Below, piece by piece: positions 17,203-25,994 of a stretch of 63,920 nucleotides of DNA. This DNA comes from Alkaliflexus imshenetskii DSM 15055 (GTDB lineage Bacteria > Bacteroidota > Bacteroidia > Bacteroidales > Marinilabiliaceae): the NCBI RefSeq assembly GCF_000517065.1, contig NZ_KI912105.1:2815664-2879583 (forward strand), written 5' to 3'. The position numbers and the translations under genes are program-made. Every line of letters begins with the position of its first letter. The stretch's first letter is position 1. Under the pieces are notes generated by a model, which had not been told where the DNA came from, ran no database searches, and was given only the letters and a program-made list of their open reading frames with translations.

Positions 17203-18633
17203 ATGAGAGGCGTTTTTAAAATATTAGTGCCAATTTTGGCAGTGTGGCTAGTCTGGGGGTGTGAACGTGACTATATGTTTCGCGGTGGTAACGACGGGGT
17301 TCGTTTCTCTGTTGACACCGTAATGTTTGATACCATCTTTACATCATTCGGTTCTACTACAAAGCATTTCCGGGTTTATAACCACTATGGAAGTGATATG
17401 CTTATTGATGGCATCAGACTGGCAGGTGGTGAAAACTCAAAGTTTCGCATCAATATTAACGGTATTTCTGAGCATACAGTAAATGATGTGCCGCTGCGTT
17501 CGGGCGATAGTCTGTTTGTTTTTGTAGAGGTTACCATCGATCCTTCTGAAGTGGATGCACCTTTTGTGGTGACCGACTCTGTGATTTTCTACACCCGAGA
17601 ACGCATTCAGAGTGTTCAACTGGTGGCCTATGGCCAAAATGTGGTTGTTTTACGTAAACGTAACCTAAAAACCCAGCGCTTCACGGCTGATAGGCCTTAC
17701 TTAATTTATGACTGGGTTGTTGTTGATTCCCTTGAAACGCTTACGGTTGACCCGGGAGCACGATTGCATTTTTATAAAAATGCCAGTCTCTTTGTTTTTG
17801 GTACGCTCAATGTAAAAGGAACCCGCGACGAACCGGTTCTTTTTGCTGGTTCGCGTCTCGAAGAGTGGTATGCCGATAAACCTGGCCAGTGGGGATATAT
17901 CTATCTCATGCCCGGAAGCACAAATCATGTCATCGATTATGCTATCATCCGAAATGGTACGATGGGACTTGTCGTCGATTCCGTTGGGGTTGATGGCGAT
18001 CCACCTCTCTACATCTCCAATACAAGAATTGAACACAAGGCACGTCAGGGATTGGTGGCACAAGCCTCTTCAATTGTTGCCAGTAATTCACTGTTTGCCG
18101 ATTGTGGAAGTGCAGCAGTGGCGCTCACCGTGGGTGGGCATTATGAATTTTACCACAGTACAATTGCCAATTATTATCGCTGGGCCTTTCGTGGCGTGCC
18201 GGCTCTTGTTTTGTCAAATTATTATCTGGATAAGGATGGAGCCATCCGTACCAATAATTTAGAGGAGGCTCTGTTTAGCAATTGCATCATCTATGGACTG
18301 TCAGACAATGAAATTGGTCTGGATTTTAAATCCAATAGCGATGATTTTGAAAATGAAGTTGTAAGTTATCGTTTCGACCACTCTCTTATTCGTACTACAC
18401 TCAAAAATGAGCGTTTGAGTGATCCAAAGCATTTCAGGGATGTGATCATAAACCGCGATCCTTCATTTATCTCTCCAGTTAATTCAAATTATCAGCTCGA
18501 CACACTCTCAGTTGCCAAAGATGCCGGGGATATTAACGCAGCACGCCGTTTTCCTAAGGATTTTAATGGTAACAGCCGTTTGAACGATAAAGGTCCCGAC
18601 CTAGGATTTATTGAGCGTATTGAACGTCAGTAA
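17203..18633 (+). CDS. Putative beta-helix lipoprotein
   Basis: 476 residues. Signal peptide with lipobox-like VWGC at ~17-20. Residues ~40-140 look like an Ig-like/beta-sandwich region (TKHFRVYNHYGSDMLIDGI, VDAPFVVTDSVIFYT). From ~165 onwards short repeated strands with Asn/Asp turns (LHFYKNASLFVFGTLNVKG, YISNTRIEHKARQGLVAQAS, LFADCGSAAVAL) indicate a right-handed parallel beta-helix. It ends in the common GNSRLNDKGPDLGFIE motif of Bacteroidetes choice-of-anchor proteins. Cell-surface location likely; substrate unknown. The next gene begins 12 bp later. Confidence 0.75.
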   Translation: MRGVFKILVPILAVWLVWGCERDYMFRGGNDGVRFSVDTVMFDTIFTSFGSTTKHFRVYNHYGSDMLIDGIRLAGGENSKFRININGISEHTVNDVPLRSGDSLFVFVEVTIDPSEVDAPFVVTDSVIFYTRERIQSVQLVAYGQNVVVLRKRNLKTQRFTADRPYLIYDWVVVDSLETLTVDPGARLHFYKNASLFVFGTLNVKGTRDEPVLFAGSRLEEWYADKPGQWGYIYLMPGSTNHVIDYAIIRNGTMGLVVDSVGVDGDPPLYISNTRIEHKARQGLVAQASSIVASNSLFADCGSAAVALTVGGHYEFYHSTIANYYRWAFRGVPALVLSNYYLDKDGAIRTNNLEEALFSNCIIYGLSDNEIGLDFKSNSDDFENEVVSYRFDHSLIRTTLKNERLSDPKHFRDVIINRDPSFISPVNSNYQLDTLSVAKDAGDINAARRFPKDFNGNSRLNDKGPDLGFIERIERQ

Positions 18634-18645
18634 GATATTGGTTTT

Positions 18646-19728
18646 ATGTGCAAACGCGCCAATCATTCACACCGGGTTTGTGCCTTCTACCAACTAGCTG
18701 TTTTTGGATGCCTGCTTTTTTTCACCTCCATACATCTTCACACATCAGCTCAGACAGGTGCTGCAAAGCGTGATTCAACTGCCGGAATCATGTTTTATAA
18801 TGTCGAGAATCTTTTTGATGTGGTTGATGATCCTAAAACCAATGACGATGAGTTCACGCCTGACGGAAACCGCAGATGGACCTATAACAGGATGCGCCAG
18901 AAGTTTTCAAATCTGAACCGTGTTATCTTAAATGCCGGAGGATGGAACCTCCCGGTAGTTATCGGACTGTGTGAAGTTGAGAATAGCTGGGTTTTGTCAG
19001 CATGGCTTCGCGAAACCGGACTCTATAACCTCGGTTACAGGTATGTTCATTTTGACTCGCCCGATTCACGCGGCATCGATGTGGCTATGCTATACCGGCG
19101 TGAGCGCTTTAAAGTTTATGCCTCACGACCAGTGGAAGTGAATTTTGGCCCGGGTGAACGTCCCACCCGCGACATCCTATATGTGAAAGGTGTTTTGGAT
19201 GATGCCGATACGCTCCACGTTTTGGTGAACCATTGGCCATCGCGTCTTGGCGGTGCTGCTGCATCTCAACCTAAACGCCGACATGCCGCTACGGTGGTAA
19301 AAAACCTTGCTGATTCCATTCGTAATGTGAATCCTGATGCTTTGTTGATTGTAATGGGTGATTTCAATGAGCCGCCTCGTTCGCCAATATTTTTGAATGA
19401 TTTAAAAGCAGGTAAGCTGGAGGATGATGTTTGGCTCATAAGTCCGGCGCTCTATTTACCACCGGGCAAAGGCACGCTAAAGCATGGACATGCCTGGGAG
19501 GTTTTTGATCAGATTTTGATATCGCGACCTTTTTTTGAGAAGAAGTCACCTGTTCAAATGAACAAACCATCCATGCGGATTGTGGAAATTCCCTTTTTAT
19601 TTCAGCCCGATGATGTACATGGCGGCACGAAACTATTCAGAAGTTACGAGGGATTTAAGTACACTGGCGGCTACAGCGATCACCTTCCGGTGTGGATTGA
19701 TTTGATTGTTTGTGAAGTCGAAGAGTAG
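18646..19728 (+). CDS. Exported endonuclease/exonuclease/phosphatase-family protein
   Basis: 360 residues. N-terminal hydrophobic stretch (~15-35) serves as signal peptide. The EEP fold is clear: MFYNVENLFD, VIGLCEVEN with the metal-binding Glu, HFDSPDSRGIDVAMLYRRERF, VNHWPSRLGG, MGDFNEPP and a final YSDHLPVWIDL with the catalytic Asp-His. Possible activities are extracellular DNase, phosphodiesterase or sugar-phosphate phosphatase; the sequence does not decide. It is probably in an operon with the beta-helix lipoprotein and abuts the convergent trmH-like gene. Confidence 0.9.
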   Translation: MCKRANHSHRVCAFYQLAVFGCLLFFTSIHLHTSAQTGAAKRDSTAGIMFYNVENLFDVVDDPKTNDDEFTPDGNRRWTYNRMRQKFSNLNRVILNAGGWNLPVVIGLCEVENSWVLSAWLRETGLYNLGYRYVHFDSPDSRGIDVAMLYRRERFKVYASRPVEVNFGPGERPTRDILYVKGVLDDADTLHVLVNHWPSRLGGAAASQPKRRHAATVVKNLADSIRNVNPDALLIVMGDFNEPPRSPIFLNDLKAGKLEDDVWLISPALYLPPGKGTLKHGHAWEVFDQILISRPFFEKKSPVQMNKPSMRIVEIPFLFQPDDVHGGTKLFRSYEGFKYTGGYSDHLPVWIDLIVCEVEE

Positions 19729-20262
19729 TTATTCCAAATCTTGTGCGTTTATGAGTTGTCTGCGAACCCATTCAAACAGACATACGCCGGTTGCCTGTGC
19801 CACATTTAATGATTTTACAGTCCCTGGAACAGGAATATGAACGCACATGTTGGCAGCATCCAGAAGCGGTTTGGATATACCAACGATCTCATTGCCCACC
19901 ATCAATGCCATTTTTTGAGGGAGTTTTGATTCGAAAATGTTTTGCGACCCATGCATCGTTTCAAGCGCCACAAGGGTATAGTCTTGTGGAATAAGTTTCA
20001 ACAGTTCGTGCGTAGAACAAAATTGCCAATCAACCACGTATCCGCTCACCTGTGCCACGCTGTTAATCTTTGATTTACGTGGCAATTCGCCATCGTTTAC
20101 TGCAAATACTTGTCTACACCCGATGTTTCCAGCCAATCTGAGAATGTGCCCTATGTTTTCAGGCGTTTTTAAGTTGTCGGTAATGATGATTGGTCTCTTA
20201 TCCAAAGCAATTTTCGGATAATCAAGAGATTGAAAAAAACTTATGGCACCAGTACTTGTCAT
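19729..20262 (-). CDS. TrmH/SpoU-family RNA methyltransferase
   Basis: 177 residues, a single SPOUT domain. Motif 1 NLKTPENIGHILRLAGN, motif 2 MALMVGNEIVGIS and motif 3 VHIPVPGTVKSLNVAQATGV form the knotted SAM-binding site for 2'-O-ribose methylation of tRNA or rRNA. It lacks an extra N-terminal substrate-binding domain, like small TrmH or TrmL proteins. Five bases separate it from the upstream CCA-adding enzyme gene, so both tRNA-maturation genes are likely co-transcribed. Confidence 0.9.
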   Translation of the reverse strand: MTSTGAISFFQSLDYPKIALDKRPIIITDNLKTPENIGHILRLAGNIGCRQVFAVNDGELPRKSKINSVAQVSGYVVDWQFCSTHELLKLIPQDYTLVALETMHGSQNIFESKLPQKMALMVGNEIVGISKPLLDAANMCVHIPVPGTVKSLNVAQATGVCLFEWVRRQLINAQDLE

Positions 20263-20267
20263 GCTGA

Positions 20268-21698
20268 TTATTTCTTGGATGCTTCAGTTAATCCCAACTC
20301 ACGACCTTTTTCCAGCATAAACTGATAAGCTTCGGCATAATCGTTATGGATGATGCCATCGAGAATGGCGTCCTTAATGGCCGTTTTTATGATGCCAACC
20401 TGCTGGCAGGGAGCTAAACCAAAGGTTTCCATAATCATCTCACCGGTAACCGGCGGCTGAAAGTTTCTTACCTTATCCTTTTCTTCAATTTCACGCAGTT
20501 TGCGACGAACGATTTTAAAATTCCTCAAATGCCTGTCGGCACGCTCCCTGTTTTTAGATGTGATGTCGGCTTCACACAGCGTCATGAGGTTGTCAATGTC
20601 ATCTCCCGCTTCAAACAAAAGGCGGCGCACGGCCGAATCAGATACTTCGTCCTCAATGAGCGCAATTGGGCGCATGTGCAGATAAACCATTTTCTGCACA
20701 AACTTCATTTTCTCGTTGAGGGGTAATTTCAGGCGTTTGAAAATGCGTGGCACCATCTTTTCACCCACATGGTTGTGCGCATGGAAAGTCCACCCATGAA
20801 CAGGGTCAAATCGTTTGGTCACAGGTTTGGCAATGTCATGCAACAGGGCAGCCCATCTCAGCCAGAGATCATCGGTGTTGGGCGTAATCTGGTCTAGCAC
20901 TTCCAGCGTATGATAGAAATTGTCCTTGTGCGATTTGCCATTTACAGTATCTATACCCTTCATAGCCTGTAGTTCCGGAAGAATGTCGGTAAGCAGACCT
21001 GTTTTGTCCAGCAGTTTGAAGCCTATGGATGGTCTGGCCGACATCATGATTTTGTTCAGCTCCTCGGCCACGCGCTCTCCGGAAACTATCGAAAGGCGCT
21101 CCCTGTTTTGTATGATGGCTTTTAGGGTTTCCTCTTCGATATGAAAGTTCAGCTGCGAGGCAAAACGGATGGCACGCAACATACGCAGCGGATCATCTGA
21201 AAATGTGATGAGCGGATCAAGCGGTGTGCGTATAATTTGGTTTTCAATATCTAGTAGTCCGTTGAAAGGGTCGATGATACTGCCATAGTTGTGTTTGTTT
21301 AGGCTGATGGCAAGGGCATTAATGGTAAAGTCGCGGCGGTTTTGGTCATCTTCGAGTGTGCCATCTTCTACTATGGGTTTTCGGCTGTCTCTGTTGTACG
21401 ACTCTTTACGCGCCCCTACAAATTCTATTTCTGTATCACGATAGCGAAACATGGCGGTTCCAAACGATTTAAAAACAGAGACTTTTAGATTGCCAAGCCG
21501 GGCAGCTACTTTGGTGGCCAGGCCAATACCACTGCCTATTACAACGATGTCGATATCGGTGGTTTTTCGTTTCAGAAAAATATCACGTACAAATCCGCCT
21601 ATGACATAGGTTTCCAATCCTTCACGGTCAGCTATTTCTGATATGGTTTTGAATACAGGATGTTTCAGATGTTCTTGCATCGTTTCGCTTTTAGCCAT
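20268..21698 (-). CDS. cca: CCA tRNA nucleotidyltransferase with HD domain
   Basis: 476 residues. Nucleotidyltransferase head with [10 protein letters not shown] (~33-42) and the metal-binding [19 protein letters not shown] and the RNA-binding [16 protein letters not shown] motif follow. A C-terminal HD domain contains [13 protein letters not shown]. It adds or repairs the 3' CCA end of tRNAs, consistent with the two tRNAs in this window lacking an encoded CCA. Bacteroidetes have a single enzyme of this length, usually called CCA tRNA nucleotidyltransferase rather than poly(A) polymerase. Confidence 0.93.
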   Translation of the reverse strand: MAKSETMQEHLKHPVFKTISEIADREGLETYVIGGFVRDIFLKRKTTDIDIVVIGSGIGLATKVAARLGNLKVSVFKSFGTAMFRYRDTEIEFVGARKESYNRDSRKPIVEDGTLEDDQNRRDFTINALAISLNKHNYGSIIDPFNGLLDIENQIIRTPLDPLITFSDDPLRMLRAIRFASQLNFHIEEETLKAIIQNRERLSIVSGERVAEELNKIMMSARPSIGFKLLDKTGLLTDILPELQAMKGIDTVNGKSHKDNFYHTLEVLDQITPNTDDLWLRWAALLHDIAKPVTKRFDPVHGWTFHAHNHVGEKMVPRIFKRLKLPLNEKMKFVQKMVYLHMRPIALIEDEVSDSAVRRLLFEAGDDIDNLMTLCEADITSKNRERADRHLRNFKIVRRKLREIEEKDKVRNFQPPVTGEMIMETFGLAPCQQVGIIKTAIKDAILDGIIHNDYAEAYQFMLEKGRELGLTEASKK

Positions 21699-21951
21699 TA
21701 TGTCACTTTAAATTTGATATAACAGCGGCTGATTGAATTATTAGCTGACAAAATTACAATATTTACCCGAATCTGGCATCTGTCAGTACTCTTTCTGTCA
21801 TAAGGAGGCCTTACTTGCTGTATGGGACATCATTCTATGAATGGGCAGTGGAAAGGTGTCATGCCCTGTCTGTTAATGGTTTGTGTAATGTGTTACTACA
21901 GGCTGTTTTTTGGCACAATCATTGTATTTATGTATTTACAAATTTAGATAT

Positions 21952-21982
21952 TTGTATTTTTGAGTTGTATTTTTTATATTTG
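21952..21982 (+). promoter_or_regulatory. Bacteroidetes-type promoter of trxA
   Basis: TTG at 21952-21954 and TATATTTG at 21975-21982, 20 bases apart, match the TTG/TAnnTTTG promoter of this phylum. Transcription would start about 20-25 bases before the ATG at 22015. The rest of the 315-nt gap back to cca shows no gene. Confidence 0.6.
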
Positions 21983-22014
21983 TACCAGAAATAAATCATT
22001 TAAACATTACTATT

Positions 22015-22374
22015 ATGGTTGAGCATTTGACAGCTGAAACTTTCAAGGCAAAAGTTTTTGACTACGTAAACAATAAAGATTGGAAATATAGCGGAGACAG
22101 ACCCTGTTTAATCGACTTCTATGCCGATTGGTGTGGTCCCTGCAAAATGGTGGCGCCTGTATTGGACGAGCTATCAAAAGAGTATGGAGATAAATTGGAT
22201 ATCTTCAAAGTAGATACTGAGGCTGAGCGCGAATTATCAGCGGTTTTTGGTATCCAGAGTATCCCGTCGTTCCTGTTCGTGCCTATGAATGGGCAGCCAC
22301 AAATGGCAATGGGGGCATTGCCAAAGGATACTTTCGAGAAAGCTATTAAAGATGTGTTGAGCGTTGAGAAATAA
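22015..22374 (+). CDS. trxA: Thioredoxin
   Basis: 119 residues, no signal peptide, so cytoplasmic. Redox motif WCGPC with Cys40 and Cys43 in FYADWCGPCKMVAPVL, the cis-Pro in GIQSIPSFLF, and KVDTEAERELS. It reduces protein disulfides, receiving electrons from thioredoxin reductase. The ~15-residue N-terminal extension (KAKVFDYVNNKDWKYSGDRP) is shared with the lipoprotein paralogue that follows and is typical of Bacteroidetes thioredoxins. Confidence 0.93.
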   Translation: MVEHLTAETFKAKVFDYVNNKDWKYSGDRPCLIDFYADWCGPCKMVAPVLDELSKEYGDKLDIFKVDTEAERELSAVFGIQSIPSFLFVPMNGQPQMAMGALPKDTFEKAIKDVLSVEK

Positions 22375-22502
22375 GTTGGCGGTTTAATCAATATTGCTAA
22401 TTTTGACAGAACTAAAATTAAGCAAACATTTTGGGAAAACTCACGTTTTATATCTAAACAGACATTTTCAAGCAACGATTGAATGTCAAATTTGATGGAA
22501 TT

Positions 22503-22997
22503 ATGAAGCATTTACTATTTGGACTTCTGGCCCTGTTTTTTTTGGTCCAGTCCACAGCATGCACTGCAGGTAACAAGGAGGGTGAGAGCCGCAATAATCA
22601 GCTTTTGGCCAGTGCACAAAATGTACAAGGTGGAAGCAGTGTGATTGAGCTTAACGAGGCGCAGTTTATTGATAGAGTTTTTGATTTCAAAAACAATGAA
22701 ACCTGGTCTTTTAAAGGCGATCGTCCCGCTATTGTTGATTTTTATGCCGAGTGGTGTGGCCCTTGTAAGCGACTGGCGCCAATCCTCGTGGAACTACAGA
22801 AAGAATACGGAGATAAGATTCAGATTTACAAGGTAGATGCTGAGAAGAACCGTGAATTGGCTGCTGCTTTTGGCGTGTCTGCATATCCTACAATGGTATT
22901 TATACCGATGGATGCTGATCCTGCTGGTGCGCGTGGTTTACTGCCAAAAGAGGAGCTGGAGAGAATAATTGAGACTTTTCTGAAAGTGAAAAAGTAG
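22503..22997 (+). CDS. Thioredoxin-like lipoprotein
   Basis: 164 residues from the ATG at 22503 (MKHLLFGLLALFFLV); the ATG at 22479 would place eight polar residues before the signal. Signal peptide and lipobox QSTAC, a ~40-residue linker, then a thioredoxin domain with DFYAEWCGPCKRLAPIL, KVDAEKNRELAAAFG and the cis-Pro in SAYPTMVF. Closely similar to the preceding cytoplasmic thioredoxin, evidently by tandem duplication followed by gain of an export signal. It would act on disulfides in the periplasm, anchored to a membrane. Confidence 0.9.
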   Translation: MKHLLFGLLALFFLVQSTACTAGNKEGESRNNQLLASAQNVQGGSSVIELNEAQFIDRVFDFKNNETWSFKGDRPAIVDFYAEWCGPCKRLAPILVELQKEYGDKIQIYKVDAEKNRELAAAFGVSAYPTMVFIPMDADPAGARGLLPKEELERIIETFLKVKK

Positions 22998-23021
22998 TAA
23001 AAAGATAGTTTAGTTTAGAGA

Positions 23022-23057
23022 GGCCGTTCCAATCAGGAGCGGCTTTTCGCGTTTTTA
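23022..23057 (+). terminator. Terminator after the thioredoxin pair
   Basis: GCCGTTCC (23023-23030) pairs with GGAGCGGC (23036-23043), five-base loop, then TTTTCGCGTTTTT. Confidence 0.85.
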
Positions 23058-23103
23058 AAGGATAAATTTATTTAAGTAGCATGATGCTTATTTAGATTTT
23101 GTC

Positions 23104-23111
23104 TATATTTG
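23104..23111 (+). promoter_or_regulatory. -7 promoter motif of the TPP riboswitch transcript
   Basis: TATATTTG, a perfect TAnnTTTG motif, ends six bases before the first stem of TPP riboswitch 1, so transcription should begin at the aptamer itself. No clear -33 TTG was found. No second such motif is seen before riboswitch 2. Confidence 0.6.
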
Positions 23112-23115
23112 TCGC

Positions 23116-23194
23116 GACAATTGGGGGTGCCTTTAAGCTGGCTGAGATTAAACCCTTTGAACCTGAGCAGGTAATGCTGTGCAGGAAAATTGAA
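23116..23194 (+). ncRNA. TPP riboswitch, first of two
   Basis: THI-box aptamer. Core GGGGGTGCC, then GGCTGAGATTAAACCCTTTG and AACCTGAGCAGGTAATGC, with a slightly unusual 3' core GTGCAGGAAAATTG. P1 can form from CAATT (23118-23122) and AATTG (23188-23192). It binds thiamine pyrophosphate and here controls a TonB receptor gene. The 3' part departs a little more from consensus than in the second copy, but all the invariant CUGAGA and ACCUG residues are kept. Confidence 0.92.
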
Positions 23195-23332
23195 TTTCTC
23201 TCCGTTTTTAATCTCCCATTGTCATAATTCGGTTTTTGTATAGTTGTCCGGAGTCTGTTTTGATTCTGAAAGCCTGGTCGTTTTTATGGCTTTGAGTATG
23301 GCAACTGTTTGAAACGCAATTTTATTATTATC

Positions 23333-23411
23333 TACAATGGGGTGCCCTAAATTACGGGCTGAGATCAGACCCTCTGAACCTGGTCGGGTAATGCCGGCAA
23401 GGGAAAGTGTA
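23333..23411 (+). ncRNA. TPP riboswitch, second of two
   Basis: Near-consensus THI box: GGGGTGCCCTAAATTACGGG, CTGAGATCAGACCCTCTGAA, CCTGGTCGGGTAATGCCGGC and AAGGGAA. Ends TACA/TGTA can close P1. It lies about 140 nt after the first aptamer and 62 nt before the receptor's start codon. Two complete aptamers in one leader suggest a steeper or more stringent response to TPP. Confidence 0.96.
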
Positions 23412-23473
23412 AATCTCCTGTTTTATCCTCATTGCAGTTTTTGTTTAATTCTTAAATTTTAACTGCTTAAAAA

Positions 23474-25918
23474 ATGAAGAAGTTTTTGTTGTTGATGGGT
23501 TTTGTTGTTATGGCAAGCTCTTTTTTGATGGCGCAGTACACCGTTCAAGGTTCTGTGACCGATAGCAATGGAGCGGTGTTACCGGGCGCCGTGGTTCGTG
23601 TGGCCGATAAGGTGGCTATTGCCAATGCCGATGGCCGGTACGCTGTGGAGGCGTTAGGAAGAGGTAATTATTTGCTAAGGGTTTCTTTCATTGGCTATGA
23701 GTTGTTCTCAAAGGAGATTGCTGTGAGTGGTAATCTTGTGGTGGATGTCGTTTTAAATGAGATGTCTATATTGAAGGGGGAGGTTACAGTGGCTGCCATC
23801 CGGGCCCGTAAAACCGATCCAGTGGCCTACACTGAAATAACGGCCGAAGAGATTCAGAAAAATAACTTCGGCCAGGATTTGCCATACCTGTTGAGCCTCA
23901 CGCCCGGAATGGTTGTGAGTTCTGATGCCGGAACAGGTATTGGCTATACCGGTATGCGGCTGCGAGGTACCGATATCACTCGAATCAATGTTACGGTAAA
24001 CGGTATTCCTTTGAACGATGCCGAGTCGCAGGGTGTTTTTTGGGTGAACATGCCCGACTTTGCCACTTCGGTGAGTCAAGTGCAGATTCAGCGGGGCGTG
24101 GGAACATCAACCAACGGGGCGGCATCGTTTGGGGGGTCGGTTAACTTTAGCACGCTCGATGGCCCCGGAACGCAGCAGGTGGTTATTGATAATGGATACG
24201 GCTCGTTCAATACCAGGCGCAATTCGGTGCAGGTGCAGTCCGGACTGCTTCACAACAAGTATGCTTTTGATGTGCGTTTGTCAAACATCACCTCCGATGG
24301 GTTTGTGGACAGAGCCTTCTCTGACCTTAAATCTTTCTATTTCTCTGCCGGATATTTTGGCGATGCATCCACCTTGCGGTTTGTGACTTTTTCAGGTAAG
24401 GAGCGTACCTACCAAGCTTGGAATGGTGTGCCCAAAGTAAAGCTGGATAATGATGTAGCAGGAATGGAGAAACTTGTGGCAATGGATGGATGGTCGGCTC
24501 CCGAAGCGGAGAATCTCTACAATTCAAGCCCACGTACGTTTAACCGATATCTTTACGATAACCAGACCGATAACTATCAGCAGGATCACTACCAGCTGCA
24601 TTTTTCGCATAAGCCCATCTCATTCCTGCTTTTAAATACATCTTTACATTATACGAGAGGAGAGGGGTATTATGAATCCTATAAATACAGGGAGCGTTTC
24701 ACCAAATACAATTTTCCAATTGATCCTGTTGAAATTGATGGCGTTACTTATAATCGCACAGATGTAATCGCCCGTAAATGGCTCGATAACCATTTCTATG
24801 GCGTTACTGCATCGGTGGTTTTACAACAAGGCATCTTGCATCTGGTAGCCGGTGGCGCATGGAACCGTTATGACGGCGACCATTTTGGCAATGTGATTTG
24901 GTCGGCCATAAATGCCGGTGTACCTGCCAACTACCGATGGTATCAGAACGATGGAACCAAGGAAGATTTGAATTATTATGGTAAGGCATCTGTTGAACTG
25001 GCTCCCGGCTTTACTACCTATGCCGATTTGCAGTTGCGCCATGTCTCTTATGACATCCGTGGCGTACACGATAACCAAAGGGATTTAACACGCTCAACCA
25101 GCTATGGATTTTTCAATCCCAAATTTGGACTTAATTATGAAATAGGTCAGGGTAAAAGAGTTTATGCCTCTGTTGCTGTGGCCAACAGGGAGCCCTCGCG
25201 CAGCGATTTTCGCGATGCTGATGATGAGGTGGTTCCACAACCCGAAAGACTTATTAATTATGAAGCCGGCATTGATTGGTTTGGTGAAAAGTGGGGAGTG
25301 CAGTTAAATGGTTTTTATATGGATTATAAAGATCAGTTGGTACTCACCGGGCGCATCAACAATGTGGGGGCTTATATCATGAACAATGTACCCAAAAGTT
25401 ACCGTTCAGGGATAGAATTGGCTGGTCAGGCGGCAATTTTGCCACGGTTGATGTGGAGTGGTAACGTGGTTTTGTCAACCAATAAAATCAAGAATTTCTT
25501 TGAGTTTGTTGATGATTGGAGTACAGGCGAACAGGTGGTTAATGCACTTGGCACTACTGATATTGCTTTCTCCCCCAACGTGACTGCTGCCAGCCGTTTT
25601 GAGCTTCTGCCGATGGATAATTTCACCATTGCGCTTAACAGCCGTTATGTTGGAAAGCAGTATATCGACAATACATCGAGTTCAGACAGGCAACTGAAAA
25701 GTTATTTGGTAAACGACCTTGTGTTGCGTTATAAGATTAACAGCAAGCGTATGCCGGTGATTGAGCTCGGAGCCCAGATTAATAACCTGCTCGATGAGAA
25801 ATACATCTCTAATGCATGGGTTTATAGCTATATTTATGATGGCGACAGGGATGTTCTGGATGGCTATTTCCCCCAGGCCGGACGCCATTTTATGGGGCAG
25901 GTAATTCTACGTTTCTAA
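23474..25918 (+). CDS. TonB-dependent receptor, thiamine-regulated
   Basis: 814 residues. Signal peptide (MKKFLLLMGFVVMASSFLMA), CarboxypepD_reg-like domain (~25-110: VQGSVTDSNGAVLPGAVVRV), plug domain (~115-235: PYLLSLTPGMVVSSDAG, RGTDITRINVTVNGIPLND) and a 22-strand barrel ending in the aromatic GQVILRF. It would import a ligand over the outer membrane using TonB energy. Control by two TPP riboswitches points to thiamine or a thiamine precursor, like the thiamine-regulated receptor Omr1 described from comparative genomics of Bacteroidetes. No inner-membrane thiamine transporter follows; it ends in a bidirectional terminator. Confidence 0.92.
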   Translation: MKKFLLLMGFVVMASSFLMAQYTVQGSVTDSNGAVLPGAVVRVADKVAIANADGRYAVEALGRGNYLLRVSFIGYELFSKEIAVSGNLVVDVVLNEMSILKGEVTVAAIRARKTDPVAYTEITAEEIQKNNFGQDLPYLLSLTPGMVVSSDAGTGIGYTGMRLRGTDITRINVTVNGIPLNDAESQGVFWVNMPDFATSVSQVQIQRGVGTSTNGAASFGGSVNFSTLDGPGTQQVVIDNGYGSFNTRRNSVQVQSGLLHNKYAFDVRLSNITSDGFVDRAFSDLKSFYFSAGYFGDASTLRFVTFSGKERTYQAWNGVPKVKLDNDVAGMEKLVAMDGWSAPEAENLYNSSPRTFNRYLYDNQTDNYQQDHYQLHFSHKPISFLLLNTSLHYTRGEGYYESYKYRERFTKYNFPIDPVEIDGVTYNRTDVIARKWLDNHFYGVTASVVLQQGILHLVAGGAWNRYDGDHFGNVIWSAINAGVPANYRWYQNDGTKEDLNYYGKASVELAPGFTTYADLQLRHVSYDIRGVHDNQRDLTRSTSYGFFNPKFGLNYEIGQGKRVYASVAVANREPSRSDFRDADDEVVPQPERLINYEAGIDWFGEKWGVQLNGFYMDYKDQLVLTGRINNVGAYIMNNVPKSYRSGIELAGQAAILPRLMWSGNVVLSTNKIKNFFEFVDDWSTGEQVVNALGTTDIAFSPNVTAASRFELLPMDNFTIALNSRYVGKQYIDNTSSSDRQLKSYLVNDLVLRYKINSKRMPVIELGAQINNLLDEKYISNAWVYSYIYDGDRDVLDGYFPQAGRHFMGQVILRF

Positions 25919-25939
25919 AATCCTACACTAATAATCAGA

Positions 25940-25976
25940 AAAAGAGCCGGGTACTAAATGGTATCCGGCTCTTTAC
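25940..25976. terminator. Bidirectional terminator
   Basis: AAAGAGCCGG and CCGGCTCTTT form a stem with T-rich sequence on both outer sides. It lies between the convergent TonB receptor and RluA-family genes. Confidence 0.9.
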
Positions 25977-25994
25977 AATTTATGATTGTGTGTG

